Shown piece by piece: positions 16,701 through 24,873 of a stretch of DNA of 64,000 bases; position 1 is the first letter of the stretch, and each line of letters opens with the position of its first letter. Origin of the DNA: Flavobacterium solisilvae (GTDB lineage: Bacteria > Bacteroidota > Bacteroidia > Flavobacteriales > Flavobacteriaceae); NCBI RefSeq assembly GCF_012911605.1, contig NZ_JAAMPT010000200.1, positions 23,690 through 87,689 of the forward strand, in the 5' to 3' direction. The position numbers and the translations under genes were made by a program. The notes beneath the pieces were generated by a model that was not told the origin of the DNA, searched no databases, and was given only the letters and a program-made list of their open reading frames with translations.

Positions 16701-18673
16701 ATTTTGAAAATTAAGTCATTAATTCGAGCTTCATTTGGTTTGTTTATTATTTCATAAACATCAAAAACTTCGTTACTATAAATTACGTTTATTTTTCGAC
16801 CTCTTTTCTTTAAGGTGTTTATTTGTTGTAGAATTTCTCCCGAAATATTATAGCTATCATCAAGCGATGTTATTGTTTCTGATTTTTGCTTGTAAACAAA
16901 AACGATGACACTTTTTGGCAATACATTATCAGGATTTTTAATAAAGTATTCTTTGTTTTTTAAGTTTTTAAAATACAGCGAATCTTTTTCTAGATAGTTG
17001 TCTAAAAACGCATCATAATTGATGAAAAAATGCTGATTTGTACTAATAGAATGCGCTGCATAATCGTTTACAACCGCATAAGAAAAAGAGAAAAATTCGC
17101 TAGAAATATTTTCATAAGCATCTAAAATCTTTCGAGCTGTAGCATCTGATTGTTTTAATTTTGCAAACTCAGGTTGCTGAAAATAGATTGCTCCAAATGA
17201 TAACGATGCAATGGTAACCACAGCAAAATAAGGTTTTACAACCATTACTTTTTTATACAACGGATATAAAATTCTCAGTACAACAGCTACTGCAATCCCA
17301 ATAAATATTGGAATGTAAACGGCAATGGCTTGTTTTGTCATTTCTCTATCCAACCATTGATTGTTAACATTACTCAACAGAATTAGAAATATAAAAAGGA
17401 TCAAAAACGTAAATGATTCCCGCCAATTTTCTTTAAATCCATAAGTCATTACCAATAAAAAGACGATTAATCCAACCGAAATTACAAGATAATAACTCAT
17501 CAAAAGATTGTATGGTACTATTAAATGAGGAAAATAGGTATAAGAACTCGCAGCAATCAAACTCGAATTGATAAATAGCTCAAAGTCATAACCAAGATAG
17601 TAACATTCTAATCCATAGATAGTTGCTAAAATAATTATTGAAAGTAAAAATGCTTTTAGAACAATTAAATTATAAGAATTATATAATCGCTTTGAAAATA
17701 TAAATCCAATCACTAAAAATGGTAAAACCAATATTAATAAGGTAAAAATATCAATTAAACCAATGGCAATAAATGCAAAAATATAGTTCAATAAATAATT
17801 TCGTTTACTACATTTTAAAAGACTTGGATTTAAGTAATAAACCATCGCTGGAATAGCCAATGAAAGTGCCAAAAACATTGGTTTGTGCTGTAAAATATAA
17901 GAAATATTGATTGGCGAAAGCACATAACATAAAGCAAAAAACAGACAAGCTACGATTGGTGCAATTATCCTTGAAGCTGTTATTTTACTAACACTCCAAA
18001 AAATAAGAATTCCAATCAATACCGATTCAATAATTCCCATAGATTCAAGTGCTATTTCGGGAGAAATACTTGATATTTTACTGTAAAAATTGATTAAAGC
18101 CAATTCGCCAACAGGTGTTACACCATTATAAAACCAGCGTTGTCTATCAAAATCAATTACAGTTTCTAGCTCTAAAATCCATAAATTGGACAAAGCATAA
18201 AGATCATATTTTGTAAAATAATAGCGACTGAAAAAAGTTATAAAACCTAAAACTGCCAACAATGGCAACATCCAAAGACGTTTTGCTCTAGTTTTGGAAT
18301 TGGTTTTTGTACTGATATAGTAAGACCAACTTTTTTTTAGCTCTACATTTTTAATAAGCTCAAATGTTTTTTGTTTTATTTTCCTGGAACTAAACGCTAA
18401 TGATTTTCCTATCAATCGAATACCTAAATAGTCAATAACAATAAATAAACTAAATAAAACTATTGTGTTGAACAAATTGTAAATTCCTAATTGAACCAAT
18501 ACAAAAAGTAAAATAGTTAGCAAACTTCCATATTTAAACCACTGATTTGCAATAAAATCAAAGATATTTTCTTGTTTATGGTAATTGATAAATTTTCTGT
18601 TCAAATAAAACAATACCAAAACCAATAGACAAAGTCTAAAAAAACCTAATGCTATAGTTGATGAATATATCAT
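16697..18673 (-). CDS. Large polytopic membrane protein of the Pel-like operon
   Basis: This 658-residue inner-membrane protein has about 12-14 predicted transmembrane helices and a C-terminal soluble part of about 130 residues. An acidic segment (LETVIDFDRQRW) lies in a loop near residue 180, which recalls GT-C-type glycosyltransferases or O-antigen polymerases, but I cannot assign it firmly. It overlaps both neighbours by 4 bp, so it is an integral part of the operon. It occupies the place where classical pel operons have PelD and PelE, yet no GAF, GGDEF or TPR domain is visible. It may replace their scaffold role or add a separate enzymatic step. Confidence 0.75.
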   Translation of the reverse strand: MIYSSTIALGFFRLCLLVLVLFYLNRKFINYHKQENIFDFIANQWFKYGSLLTILLFVLVQLGIYNLFNTIVLFSLFIVIDYLGIRLIGKSLAFSSRKIKQKTFELIKNVELKKSWSYYISTKTNSKTRAKRLWMLPLLAVLGFITFFSRYYFTKYDLYALSNLWILELETVIDFDRQRWFYNGVTPVGELALINFYSKISSISPEIALESMGIIESVLIGILIFWSVSKITASRIIAPIVACLFFALCYVLSPINISYILQHKPMFLALSLAIPAMVYYLNPSLLKCSKRNYLLNYIFAFIAIGLIDIFTLLILVLPFLVIGFIFSKRLYNSYNLIVLKAFLLSIIILATIYGLECYYLGYDFELFINSSLIAASSYTYFPHLIVPYNLLMSYYLVISVGLIVFLLVMTYGFKENWRESFTFLILFIFLILLSNVNNQWLDREMTKQAIAVYIPIFIGIAVAVVLRILYPLYKKVMVVKPYFAVVTIASLSFGAIYFQQPEFAKLKQSDATARKILDAYENISSEFFSFSYAVVNDYAAHSISTNQHFFINYDAFLDNYLEKDSLYFKNLKNKEYFIKNPDNVLPKSVIVFVYKQKSETITSLDDSYNISGEILQQINTLKKRGRKINVIYSNEVFDVYEIINKPNEARINDLIFKI

Positions 18674-19479
18674 TTCTTGTAATTTGGTAGGGTTTGTAAA
18701 TCAATTTTTCCAATAAAATAGTCTAATTTGTATTTAGCTAATCGCAATGCTATTTTGTCATACAACGCTTTAGTATCGGCATATTCTACTAAAATAAACT
18801 TGGTATTGTATTTCGTTTTTAATGAATCTATTCGGTTAATGTAGGTATCAAATTCTTGTTTGTTTCGTAAACCATACTTTTTATCTTTAAAAGTATAACT
18901 GCTCGCCACTGACTCTACTACTACTCCATCAATATACTTATGGGTATTTTCTAATAATTCTAAACCTGCATTTTGATAAAAAACTTTGTTTGGAAATTTA
19001 GCAGCAATAATTTTTAGAAATTCTATAGCTTCTTTTTTATCCTCTTTTTGTGGTCCAAACTGAGTGAAATTATCTAAATTATCAAGAAACATTCCATCAA
19101 AACCTTTATCAAAAGCTTCTGTCATTAGTTGTAATAAAACTTCTTTTGTTTTTTCTGATTTTAAATCTAAATAATGACTATCCCAATTATTGTTTTTACC
19201 TAATGTTATGTTCTTTAATTTTTTATAGTGTTTAGCTTGACTATTTACTTCACCTAAACTGATATAAGCTAAAACCTGTTTATTGTCTTTTTTTAATTGC
19301 TTAATTTCGGTTAAATTAAAATGAAATGGCTCAATAATGACTTGATTATAATTTTTAACTAATGCTGTATTGAACTTTCCGTAACAAAATAAAACAGTGC
19401 TTTTGTCTTCATTTTTACTGAAAGTTCCTGGTATCAAAACGGATGGCAATAACCAAAGAAAGAATTTAATAGGCTGCAT
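18670..19479 (-). CDS. GH114-like glycosidase (PelA hydrolase domain as a separate protein)
   Basis: I start at the ATG at 19479, giving 269 residues; the frame is open upstream to a TTG but inside pelG. A hydrophobic N-terminus (about residues 5-20) suggests a signal peptide or anchor. The rest is a TIM-barrel of the GH114/PelA-hydrolase type: VIIEPFHF, AYISLGE (Glu77, matching the catalytic Glu of PelA's SVGE motif), NNWDSHYLDL and GFDGMFLDNLDNF (Asp133, Asp136). PelA's hydrolase cleaves alpha-1,4-linked galactosaminoglycan. Here it is a free-standing protein whose start overlaps the pelG end by 14 bp. Trimming of the polymer in the periplasm is the likely role. Confidence 0.85.
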   Translation of the reverse strand: MQPIKFFLWLLPSVLIPGTFSKNEDKSTVLFCYGKFNTALVKNYNQVIIEPFHFNLTEIKQLKKDNKQVLAYISLGEVNSQAKHYKKLKNITLGKNNNWDSHYLDLKSEKTKEVLLQLMTEAFDKGFDGMFLDNLDNFTQFGPQKEDKKEAIEFLKIIAAKFPNKVFYQNAGLELLENTHKYIDGVVVESVASSYTFKDKKYGLRNKQEFDTYINRIDSLKTKYNTKFILVEYADTKALYDKIALRLAKYKLDYFIGKIDLQTLPNYKK

Positions 19480-21076
19480 AATAATAGTAATCAAGATTAT
19501 TAAAAAACTTTCTGCTTTCTACAAAAGTATAACACATATAAAACACTGAACCACAAAACATTCCGATAACGCTGTACTCATAAGAAACAAATCTACTCAG
19601 AATAAACCCAACTACTACATTTATAACACAAGCCAATATAATTCCTTTTACTGGAATATCTGGTCGTCCTAAAGTAAACATATACAACGAATTAAGCATT
19701 CCCCAAGCCAAAAAGAAATATCCTATTCCAGCGATTATACAAACTCGAATACTAACAGCATCTAGACTTTGATTGAATTGTCCTTTATAACCCCAAGAAG
19801 CCGTAATGATGTAATAAATTAAAATGGAAATCAAAACACAGGTTAATACTAGCAATAATATACTATGCCAGTACATTTTTATAAACTGTTTGTTGAACTT
19901 TTCTGGCGTATCAAATGAGGTGATTTTTTGACCTATATCAAGAAATTTCGTAAACGAAACAATACTATATTCCAAAACTCCAGTCATTAGAAGAAAAACT
20001 AAAATGGCCAAATCCATTCCTAATTCATAATCTTTTTCAAAATAGACAATTAGCGGTAATTTCCCTTCTGTATCTGATGTCCAAGCTAGAATTCTATCAA
20101 TAAAGATGAAAATATAAACAGCCGTTCCGTAGAAAAAATACTTGTAGTTTTGATACAATAAAATTGGTGTTTTAAATCGAATATTGGTATGATTTTGGTT
20201 TTTCTTTATTTTAAATTTGAAAAAGAAAATCAAGAAAAGAAACGAAATTAATATTGCACAAGATATTCCAATCCAATGGGTTACATAAATTAGAAGTGTT
20301 GTTTTTTCCTTAGCAAAAACTGCCAAAGCTGTTCCAGCCAAAATCGCTACCGAAATTACCCAGCGTTGTTTAATTGTATGCAATGGTGCAAAAACCAATA
20401 GTAATAAACCTATTAGAAATGCATAGGTAAAAATAACCAGCAATACATTAAACGGAAATAAATGAAAAAAGATATTGAAAAATGAAATAACAAAAATGAC
20501 AAATAATAAACTCTTTCCACCTTTTCTTATCAAATAAAAGATGGTTTCTTTTGCCATTTGATAATCTTCATAATTCCAATAAAAAGTAGCTTGTCTTCCA
20601 ATAACTTGAACAAATCCACCAGTTACAATAAGTCCAACCATTACACCAAGTACAACTGCTGTTGATTGAATTTCGTTAAAACCAATGTAAGTCCAAAGCG
20701 AATAACCAAATAAAATAATGGCAGCAATTTGAAGAAATACAGGAAGTAAATGAAGTATTCCTAAAGGATAATGTTTTGCAAAAAGTCGCGCCTTTACATG
20801 AACATAATCCGAAACTTGAATGGTTTCATGTTTCTCAATATCTTCTTTTTCTTTACTATTTTTTAATTCTGAATAATCGGCAAGTGAATTTATTTCTTTA
20901 AAAATATAATCTGCCAAAGATTTTATCGATTCAAAACCGTAATCGCTTGGAACATCAATATCTCTAATTCCTAAAGATTCTATAGTAGCAATAACTACCC
21001 TGGAACTTACAGGTTTGCCGATTTTATCTTTGACGCTTTGCATCAAAAATTCAGTGTTTTCGTAGTGGTTTTTCAT
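19466..21076 (-). CDS. pelG: PelG-like polysaccharide transporter
   Basis: This 536-residue integral membrane protein resembles PelG, the 12-helix inner-membrane protein that is thought to move Pel polysaccharide with PelF. Helices begin near residue 115 with HYPLGILHLLPVFLQ; the QATFYWNYEDYQMAKETIFYLIRKG loop, a VPVKG-like segment (RPDIPVKGI) and the C-terminal YMCYTFVESRKFFNNLDYYYY are visible. The first 110 residues form a soluble, charged extension that includes an Ala-rich-repeat-free helical stretch; I do not know of this extension in Pseudomonas PelG (about 456 residues). It follows pelF by 52 bp. The name is by family similarity seen by eye. Confidence 0.82.
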   Translation of the reverse strand: MKNHYENTEFLMQSVKDKIGKPVSSRVVIATIESLGIRDIDVPSDYGFESIKSLADYIFKEINSLADYSELKNSKEKEDIEKHETIQVSDYVHVKARLFAKHYPLGILHLLPVFLQIAAIILFGYSLWTYIGFNEIQSTAVVLGVMVGLIVTGGFVQVIGRQATFYWNYEDYQMAKETIFYLIRKGGKSLLFVIFVISFFNIFFHLFPFNVLLVIFTYAFLIGLLLLVFAPLHTIKQRWVISVAILAGTALAVFAKEKTTLLIYVTHWIGISCAILISFLFLIFFFKFKIKKNQNHTNIRFKTPILLYQNYKYFFYGTAVYIFIFIDRILAWTSDTEGKLPLIVYFEKDYELGMDLAILVFLLMTGVLEYSIVSFTKFLDIGQKITSFDTPEKFNKQFIKMYWHSILLLVLTCVLISILIYYIITASWGYKGQFNQSLDAVSIRVCIIAGIGYFFLAWGMLNSLYMFTLGRPDIPVKGIILACVINVVVGFILSRFVSYEYSVIGMFCGSVFYMCYTFVESRKFFNNLDYYYYAAY

Positions 21077-21128
21077 TGTAGATTGGTTAGGGCAAATATA
21101 AATGAAAACTCCTTAATTTACAGAGCTA

Positions 21129-22673
21129 TTATGAAGCTTCTTGCGCTTCTCCAATTTCCATTTGAGCAAAAATTGGGTGTGGCGTTTGAACATCTTTTCG
21201 AGACATTACTTTCTCATAAGCATATTCGTATCCTTTGATGAACTTATTAATCGTGAAATTTTCTACAACTTTTCTACGAGCATTTGCTCCCATTTGTTTT
21301 CTCAACAATTCGTTTTGAAGCAATTCCACTACTCTTTTTCCAATTTCAACGTGGTCTTTTGGTTTACAAATAAATCCACAAGATGAATCTAACGCTTCAG
21401 AAACTCCACCAACATCAGTAGCAACAACTGGAATTCCACAACTCATCGATTCGATAACTGTATATGGAAAACCTTCAGAAATTGAGGTTAAAATTGAAAT
21501 ATCGCCTTCACAGAAAATTTTACTTGGTTCTGCATGAAAACCAGCCAATTTGAAATTATCTTTTAAACCAAGTTCGGCGATAAGTTTATTACATTCTCTA
21601 GTATATTCTGGAACGGCTTCATTATCTCCATAAACCAAATATTGAACATTTGGAATTGATTTTTTAACTTCTGCACATGAACGTATCATAGTTAGAATGT
21701 CTTTTAATTCAAATATTCTTGCAGCAGAAACAACCGTTGGAACATCTTTTGTTCGTTCTGGTTTTGGAGCAGGAACAAATACATTATGATCAACTCCGTT
21801 ATAAATCACATCAATTTTATCAGGATTTGCACCATACATTTTTTCCCAACTCATGTTGAATTTATTTACCGAAAGTATAACGTCAGCTTTGTAATATACT
21901 AATTCTGTGATGCTTTCAGAAAAACGAATTAATAATTTTTTCAAGAAAAATGAATACTCCGATGTGTTGATTGCAATTAATCGTTCTCTAATGAAAACAC
22001 CATGTTCTGTAGCAATTATTGGCGTATCATATTTATATTTTAAAACCAATGCAGGAATTACTGGAAAACCCGAGATTGTTAAATGTGAAATATCAGCTTT
22101 TGGAACATCAATTGATATTGGTATCAAGAAACGATAAATCCAACGCATTCCTAGTGTTAAATCATATAAAGTAGCTTGCTCATTATCTTTTGAAATGATT
22201 TCTTTTACTAATGAACAAAACGATTTCCAAACTGATTCGTGAAGCATTGTTTTTTTGTAATCGTGAGTTTGAAAATAATTCCACATGTTGTAGATGATAA
22301 CATCAAAATCAGCAGCAACTCTTGTGTCTGAATAAATACTTTTGATTAATTTTTCGAATATTGGAATAAATTTCTCTACAATATCCTTATCGTCTGAACG
22401 CTCTTTTGTTTTTACTATTTTATGAAATTTTTTGCCATAATTAACCATTTCTTGTGGTTCAAGCGGCGACCATAGCGGAACTTGTATTACATTTTTAACA
22501 CTTTCGCTCAATTTGTATTTTGGCTCAACTTCAAAAGCTGCGTTAATGGAATATAAGTCGAAGTTTGCATTTTTAACTTCATTACATAACATGTGTGACC
22601 AAGTAGAAACTCCTCCGCCGTTAAATGGATAAGTACCTTCAAGAATCAATAATACGTCATATTTATTTTCCAT
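21129..22673 (-). CDS. pelF: PelF-like glycosyltransferase (GT4)
   Basis: The 514-residue cytosolic glycosyltransferase has the PelF signature at the N-terminus (LILEGTYPFNGGGVSTWSH, residues 9-27) and a GT-B fold. The C-terminal half has VIYNGVD, the VPTVVSAARIFELKDI segment and the E-x7-E motif (Glu400, Glu408) in EGFPYTVIES. PelF uses UDP-sugars, likely UDP-GalNAc, to build the Pel polymer. It is the first gene of a five-gene operon: pelF, pelG, GH114, membrane protein, deacetylase-barrel fusion. It is preceded by 266 bp that carry the bipartite motif and a -7 box. A C-terminal tail of about 25 residues follows the fold. Confidence 0.9.
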   Translation of the reverse strand: MENKYDVLLILEGTYPFNGGGVSTWSHMLCNEVKNANFDLYSINAAFEVEPKYKLSESVKNVIQVPLWSPLEPQEMVNYGKKFHKIVKTKERSDDKDIVEKFIPIFEKLIKSIYSDTRVAADFDVIIYNMWNYFQTHDYKKTMLHESVWKSFCSLVKEIISKDNEQATLYDLTLGMRWIYRFLIPISIDVPKADISHLTISGFPVIPALVLKYKYDTPIIATEHGVFIRERLIAINTSEYSFFLKKLLIRFSESITELVYYKADVILSVNKFNMSWEKMYGANPDKIDVIYNGVDHNVFVPAPKPERTKDVPTVVSAARIFELKDILTMIRSCAEVKKSIPNVQYLVYGDNEAVPEYTRECNKLIAELGLKDNFKLAGFHAEPSKIFCEGDISILTSISEGFPYTVIESMSCGIPVVATDVGGVSEALDSSCGFICKPKDHVEIGKRVVELLQNELLRKQMGANARRKVVENFTINKFIKGYEYAYEKVMSRKDVQTPHPIFAQMEIGEAQEAS

Positions 22674-22756
22674 GATATTTGATTTTTTTAGTGTAAAAAA
22701 AATGTCCGTTTTATAGTAATAATAAAAACTTAAACTTTTAACATTTAATTACATGA

Positions 22757-22764
22757 CAAATTTA
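22757..22764 (-). promoter_or_regulatory. Candidate -7 box of the pel operon
   Basis: The minus-strand sequence TAAATTTG fits TAnnTTTG and predicts a leader of roughly 75 nt before the pelF ATG. No convincing -33 box is seen at 17-21 bp. Confidence 0.35.
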
Positions 22765-22800
22765 TTTCGAAATCAAAAAGAATTGTTATTTCTGACAATA

Positions 22801-22836
22801 TATCTGTTAAAACCAAAAATAATATCGACGAAATGC
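22801..22836 (-). promoter_or_regulatory. Bipartite upstream motif, pelF copy
   Basis: On the minus strand, block 1 GCATTTCGTCGATATTA (22836-22820) is followed by block 2 TTTTAACAGATA (22812-22801). Block 1 begins 163 bp before the pelF ATG. A CGATG-TAAAA-CATCG inverted repeat lies 20 bp further upstream (22856-22870). The motif is shared with the CAP and DUF4832 genes. Confidence 0.5.
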
Positions 22837-22939
22837 ATTTACGTGAAAAATATATCGATGTAAAACATCGTTACTATTATTTCAACTAGAATATAACGCT
22901 GTTTTATTAAAAAAAAGGTGTTTTTCAATAGATTGATTA

Positions 22940-24469
22940 TTAGAGATTTAGTTTTTCTCTAAATTTTTTACCTATGGCTAGGCTTAGCTTTTGTTTGTAG
23001 TCTTCTATTAACCATTCGCGGTAATTCTTACTGGTTTTGCCTAAACAGTTGATGAATTGCTTCACACGACTTTCTATATCGTCGAAAAGAAGTTTTGAAA
23101 GCATTCGAGCTTCATAGAGTTCGTCGGCATTATCAACACACATTGCGGCATGTTGATCGATAGATTTATCCATAACTACTTTGGAACGAAGATTTTGCTT
23201 TGTGATAATCTTAAATTCTTCTTCTACATCAAAACTAATGTCAGTGGAATTTTTAAATTTTTCTCTAACAGCTTCGGGCATTTGATAGTTGAAGTTTCTT
23301 TCGATTTCGGCATCATCTCTTAAATTCTCCAAATAATATTCTGGGTTTTTAAAAATATGTTGCCAATCAACCGGTTCATTCCAAAGTCCAAAACGCAACG
23401 CATTGTTTCCTAAATCAATAATTGAAAACTCTGATTTGTTAGGTAATTTTCTCGAACCGCGACCAATCATTTGGAAATAAAGTGTTAACGATTTTGTTGC
23501 TCGATTAAGAATAATCGTTTCAACTGTTGGTTCATCAAAACCTGTGGTTAAAATTCCAACTGAAGTTAAAATGGCATCGGGTGTCTTTTTAAACCATGCC
23601 AGTATATCTTTTCTATCTTCATTGGAAGTCGTATTATCCAAATGTTTTATTGGATATCCAGCTTCTTTAAAAGTATCATACACGTATAGCGAAGTGTTAA
23701 TGCCGTTATTGAAAATTAGCGTTTTTTTACCCAATGATTTTTCGGTATATGCATGCAACAATTTTTCTTGCATAATCATGTTCATATACAAATCATCGGA
23801 AGATTTAACGGTGTAATCGCCATTTATTCCAACTTTTAACGAAGTTAACCCAACATCATAACTGTAAGTTGTTGCTCTTGCTAAAAATCCTTGGTCAATA
23901 AGCGTTTGAATAGTATCACCAACGATTAATTCTGAGTAATTTTGATACATTGGCAACTTGATATTTGAGCTCAATGGAGTTGCTGTTACACCAAGTATAA
24001 AGGAGTTTTTAAACGATTTTAATAATTTTCTAAACGAATTATAATGTGCTTCATCGATAATTACCAAACCAACATTATCAATCAACAGCTTTTCATCGTT
24101 TAACCTATTTTTCAAGGTTTCAACCATAGCTACAAAACAAGAATATTCATCTTGATCGGGCAATTCTTTGATATTGCTATTGATTATTTTGTTTTTTACA
24201 CCAAAACTTTTTAGCATTTTTGAGGTTTGTTTACAAAGCTCAATTCGATGGGTTAAAACAACTACTTTTTTATTGTGTTTGGATAAATAGCGTCTAACAA
24301 TTTCCGAAAAAATTACCGTTTTTCCGCCACCAGTTGGCAATTGATACAATAAATGATAATTATTTGGCGCGTTATCAAGTCGGTCAAATATCTTGTCAAT
24401 ATCTTTAACCTGATAAGCATAGAGTTCTTTTTTATCTTCTATTTCCGAAATAATATCGCTTTTTGACAT
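22940..24469 (-). CDS. Superfamily II DEAD/DEAH-box helicase
   Basis: I start at the ATG at 24469 (509 residues); the frame is open to a TTG 21 bp upstream. Motif I (LPTGGGKTVIFSE), motif II (DEAHY), motif III (GVTATP), and motif VI in QMIGRGSRKLP mark a two-domain SF2 helicase of the UvrB/type III restriction-like group. The first two-thirds are the helicase core; the last 120 residues are helical and of unknown role. No nuclease domain is visible, and there is no restriction or defence partner next to it. Unwinding or translocation on nucleic acid is inferred. Confidence 0.85.
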   Translation of the reverse strand: MSKSDIISEIEDKKELYAYQVKDIDKIFDRLDNAPNNYHLLYQLPTGGGKTVIFSEIVRRYLSKHNKKVVVLTHRIELCKQTSKMLKSFGVKNKIINSNIKELPDQDEYSCFVAMVETLKNRLNDEKLLIDNVGLVIIDEAHYNSFRKLLKSFKNSFILGVTATPLSSNIKLPMYQNYSELIVGDTIQTLIDQGFLARATTYSYDVGLTSLKVGINGDYTVKSSDDLYMNMIMQEKLLHAYTEKSLGKKTLIFNNGINTSLYVYDTFKEAGYPIKHLDNTTSNEDRKDILAWFKKTPDAILTSVGILTTGFDEPTVETIILNRATKSLTLYFQMIGRGSRKLPNKSEFSIIDLGNNALRFGLWNEPVDWQHIFKNPEYYLENLRDDAEIERNFNYQMPEAVREKFKNSTDISFDVEEEFKIITKQNLRSKVVMDKSIDQHAAMCVDNADELYEARMLSKLLFDDIESRVKQFINCLGKTSKNYREWLIEDYKQKLSLAIGKKFREKLNL

Positions 24470-24588
24470 CTGGTTTTTGCTAATTTGCAAAAGTACTACT
24501 AAAAATCATTTTAATTTTCGTCTGTTAAAAAATTAACTATTTTATTATATTCAAAAAACATTAAATAGCTTTGCTAAAATTTTTAATT

Positions 24589-24873
24589 ATGATAAGATTG
24601 TTCAAATTCGTTGCTATAGCCGAAGGTATTTCGTATTTGGTTTTATTTTTTAACATGTTAGTAATCAAACCTACAAACATAGATTTGTATAAAAATTTAC
24701 TTTTCCCAATTGGAATGGCACACGGAATATTGTTTATCGCTTATGTACTTTTGGCTTTTCTGATAAAAAAAGAACAAAATTGGAGTTTTAAAGATTTAGC
24801 AATCGTTCAATTGGCTTCACTCCTACCTTTTGCTACCTTTTATATTGAAAAAAAATATGTAAAAAATGCATAA
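24589..24873 (+). CDS. DUF3817 family membrane protein
   Basis: The 94-residue protein starts at the ATG at 24589. It has three transmembrane segments and the family's beginning (RLFKFVAIAEGISYLVLFF) and middle (PIGMAHGILFIAYV). The DUF3817 family is a small inner-membrane protein of unknown function. The stop overlaps the start of the mscS-like gene by 8 bp, so the two are translationally coupled. Confidence 0.85.
   Translation: MIRLFKFVAIAEGISYLVLFFNMLVIKPTNIDLYKNLLFPIGMAHGILFIAYVLLAFLIKKEQNWSFKDLAIVQLASLLPFATFYIEKKYVKNA

Noticed and set aside
22940..24469. Defence-island helicase
   Set aside because: The SF2 helicase has no nuclease, methylase or other defence partner; neighbours are a pel operon and a DUF3817/MscS pair.
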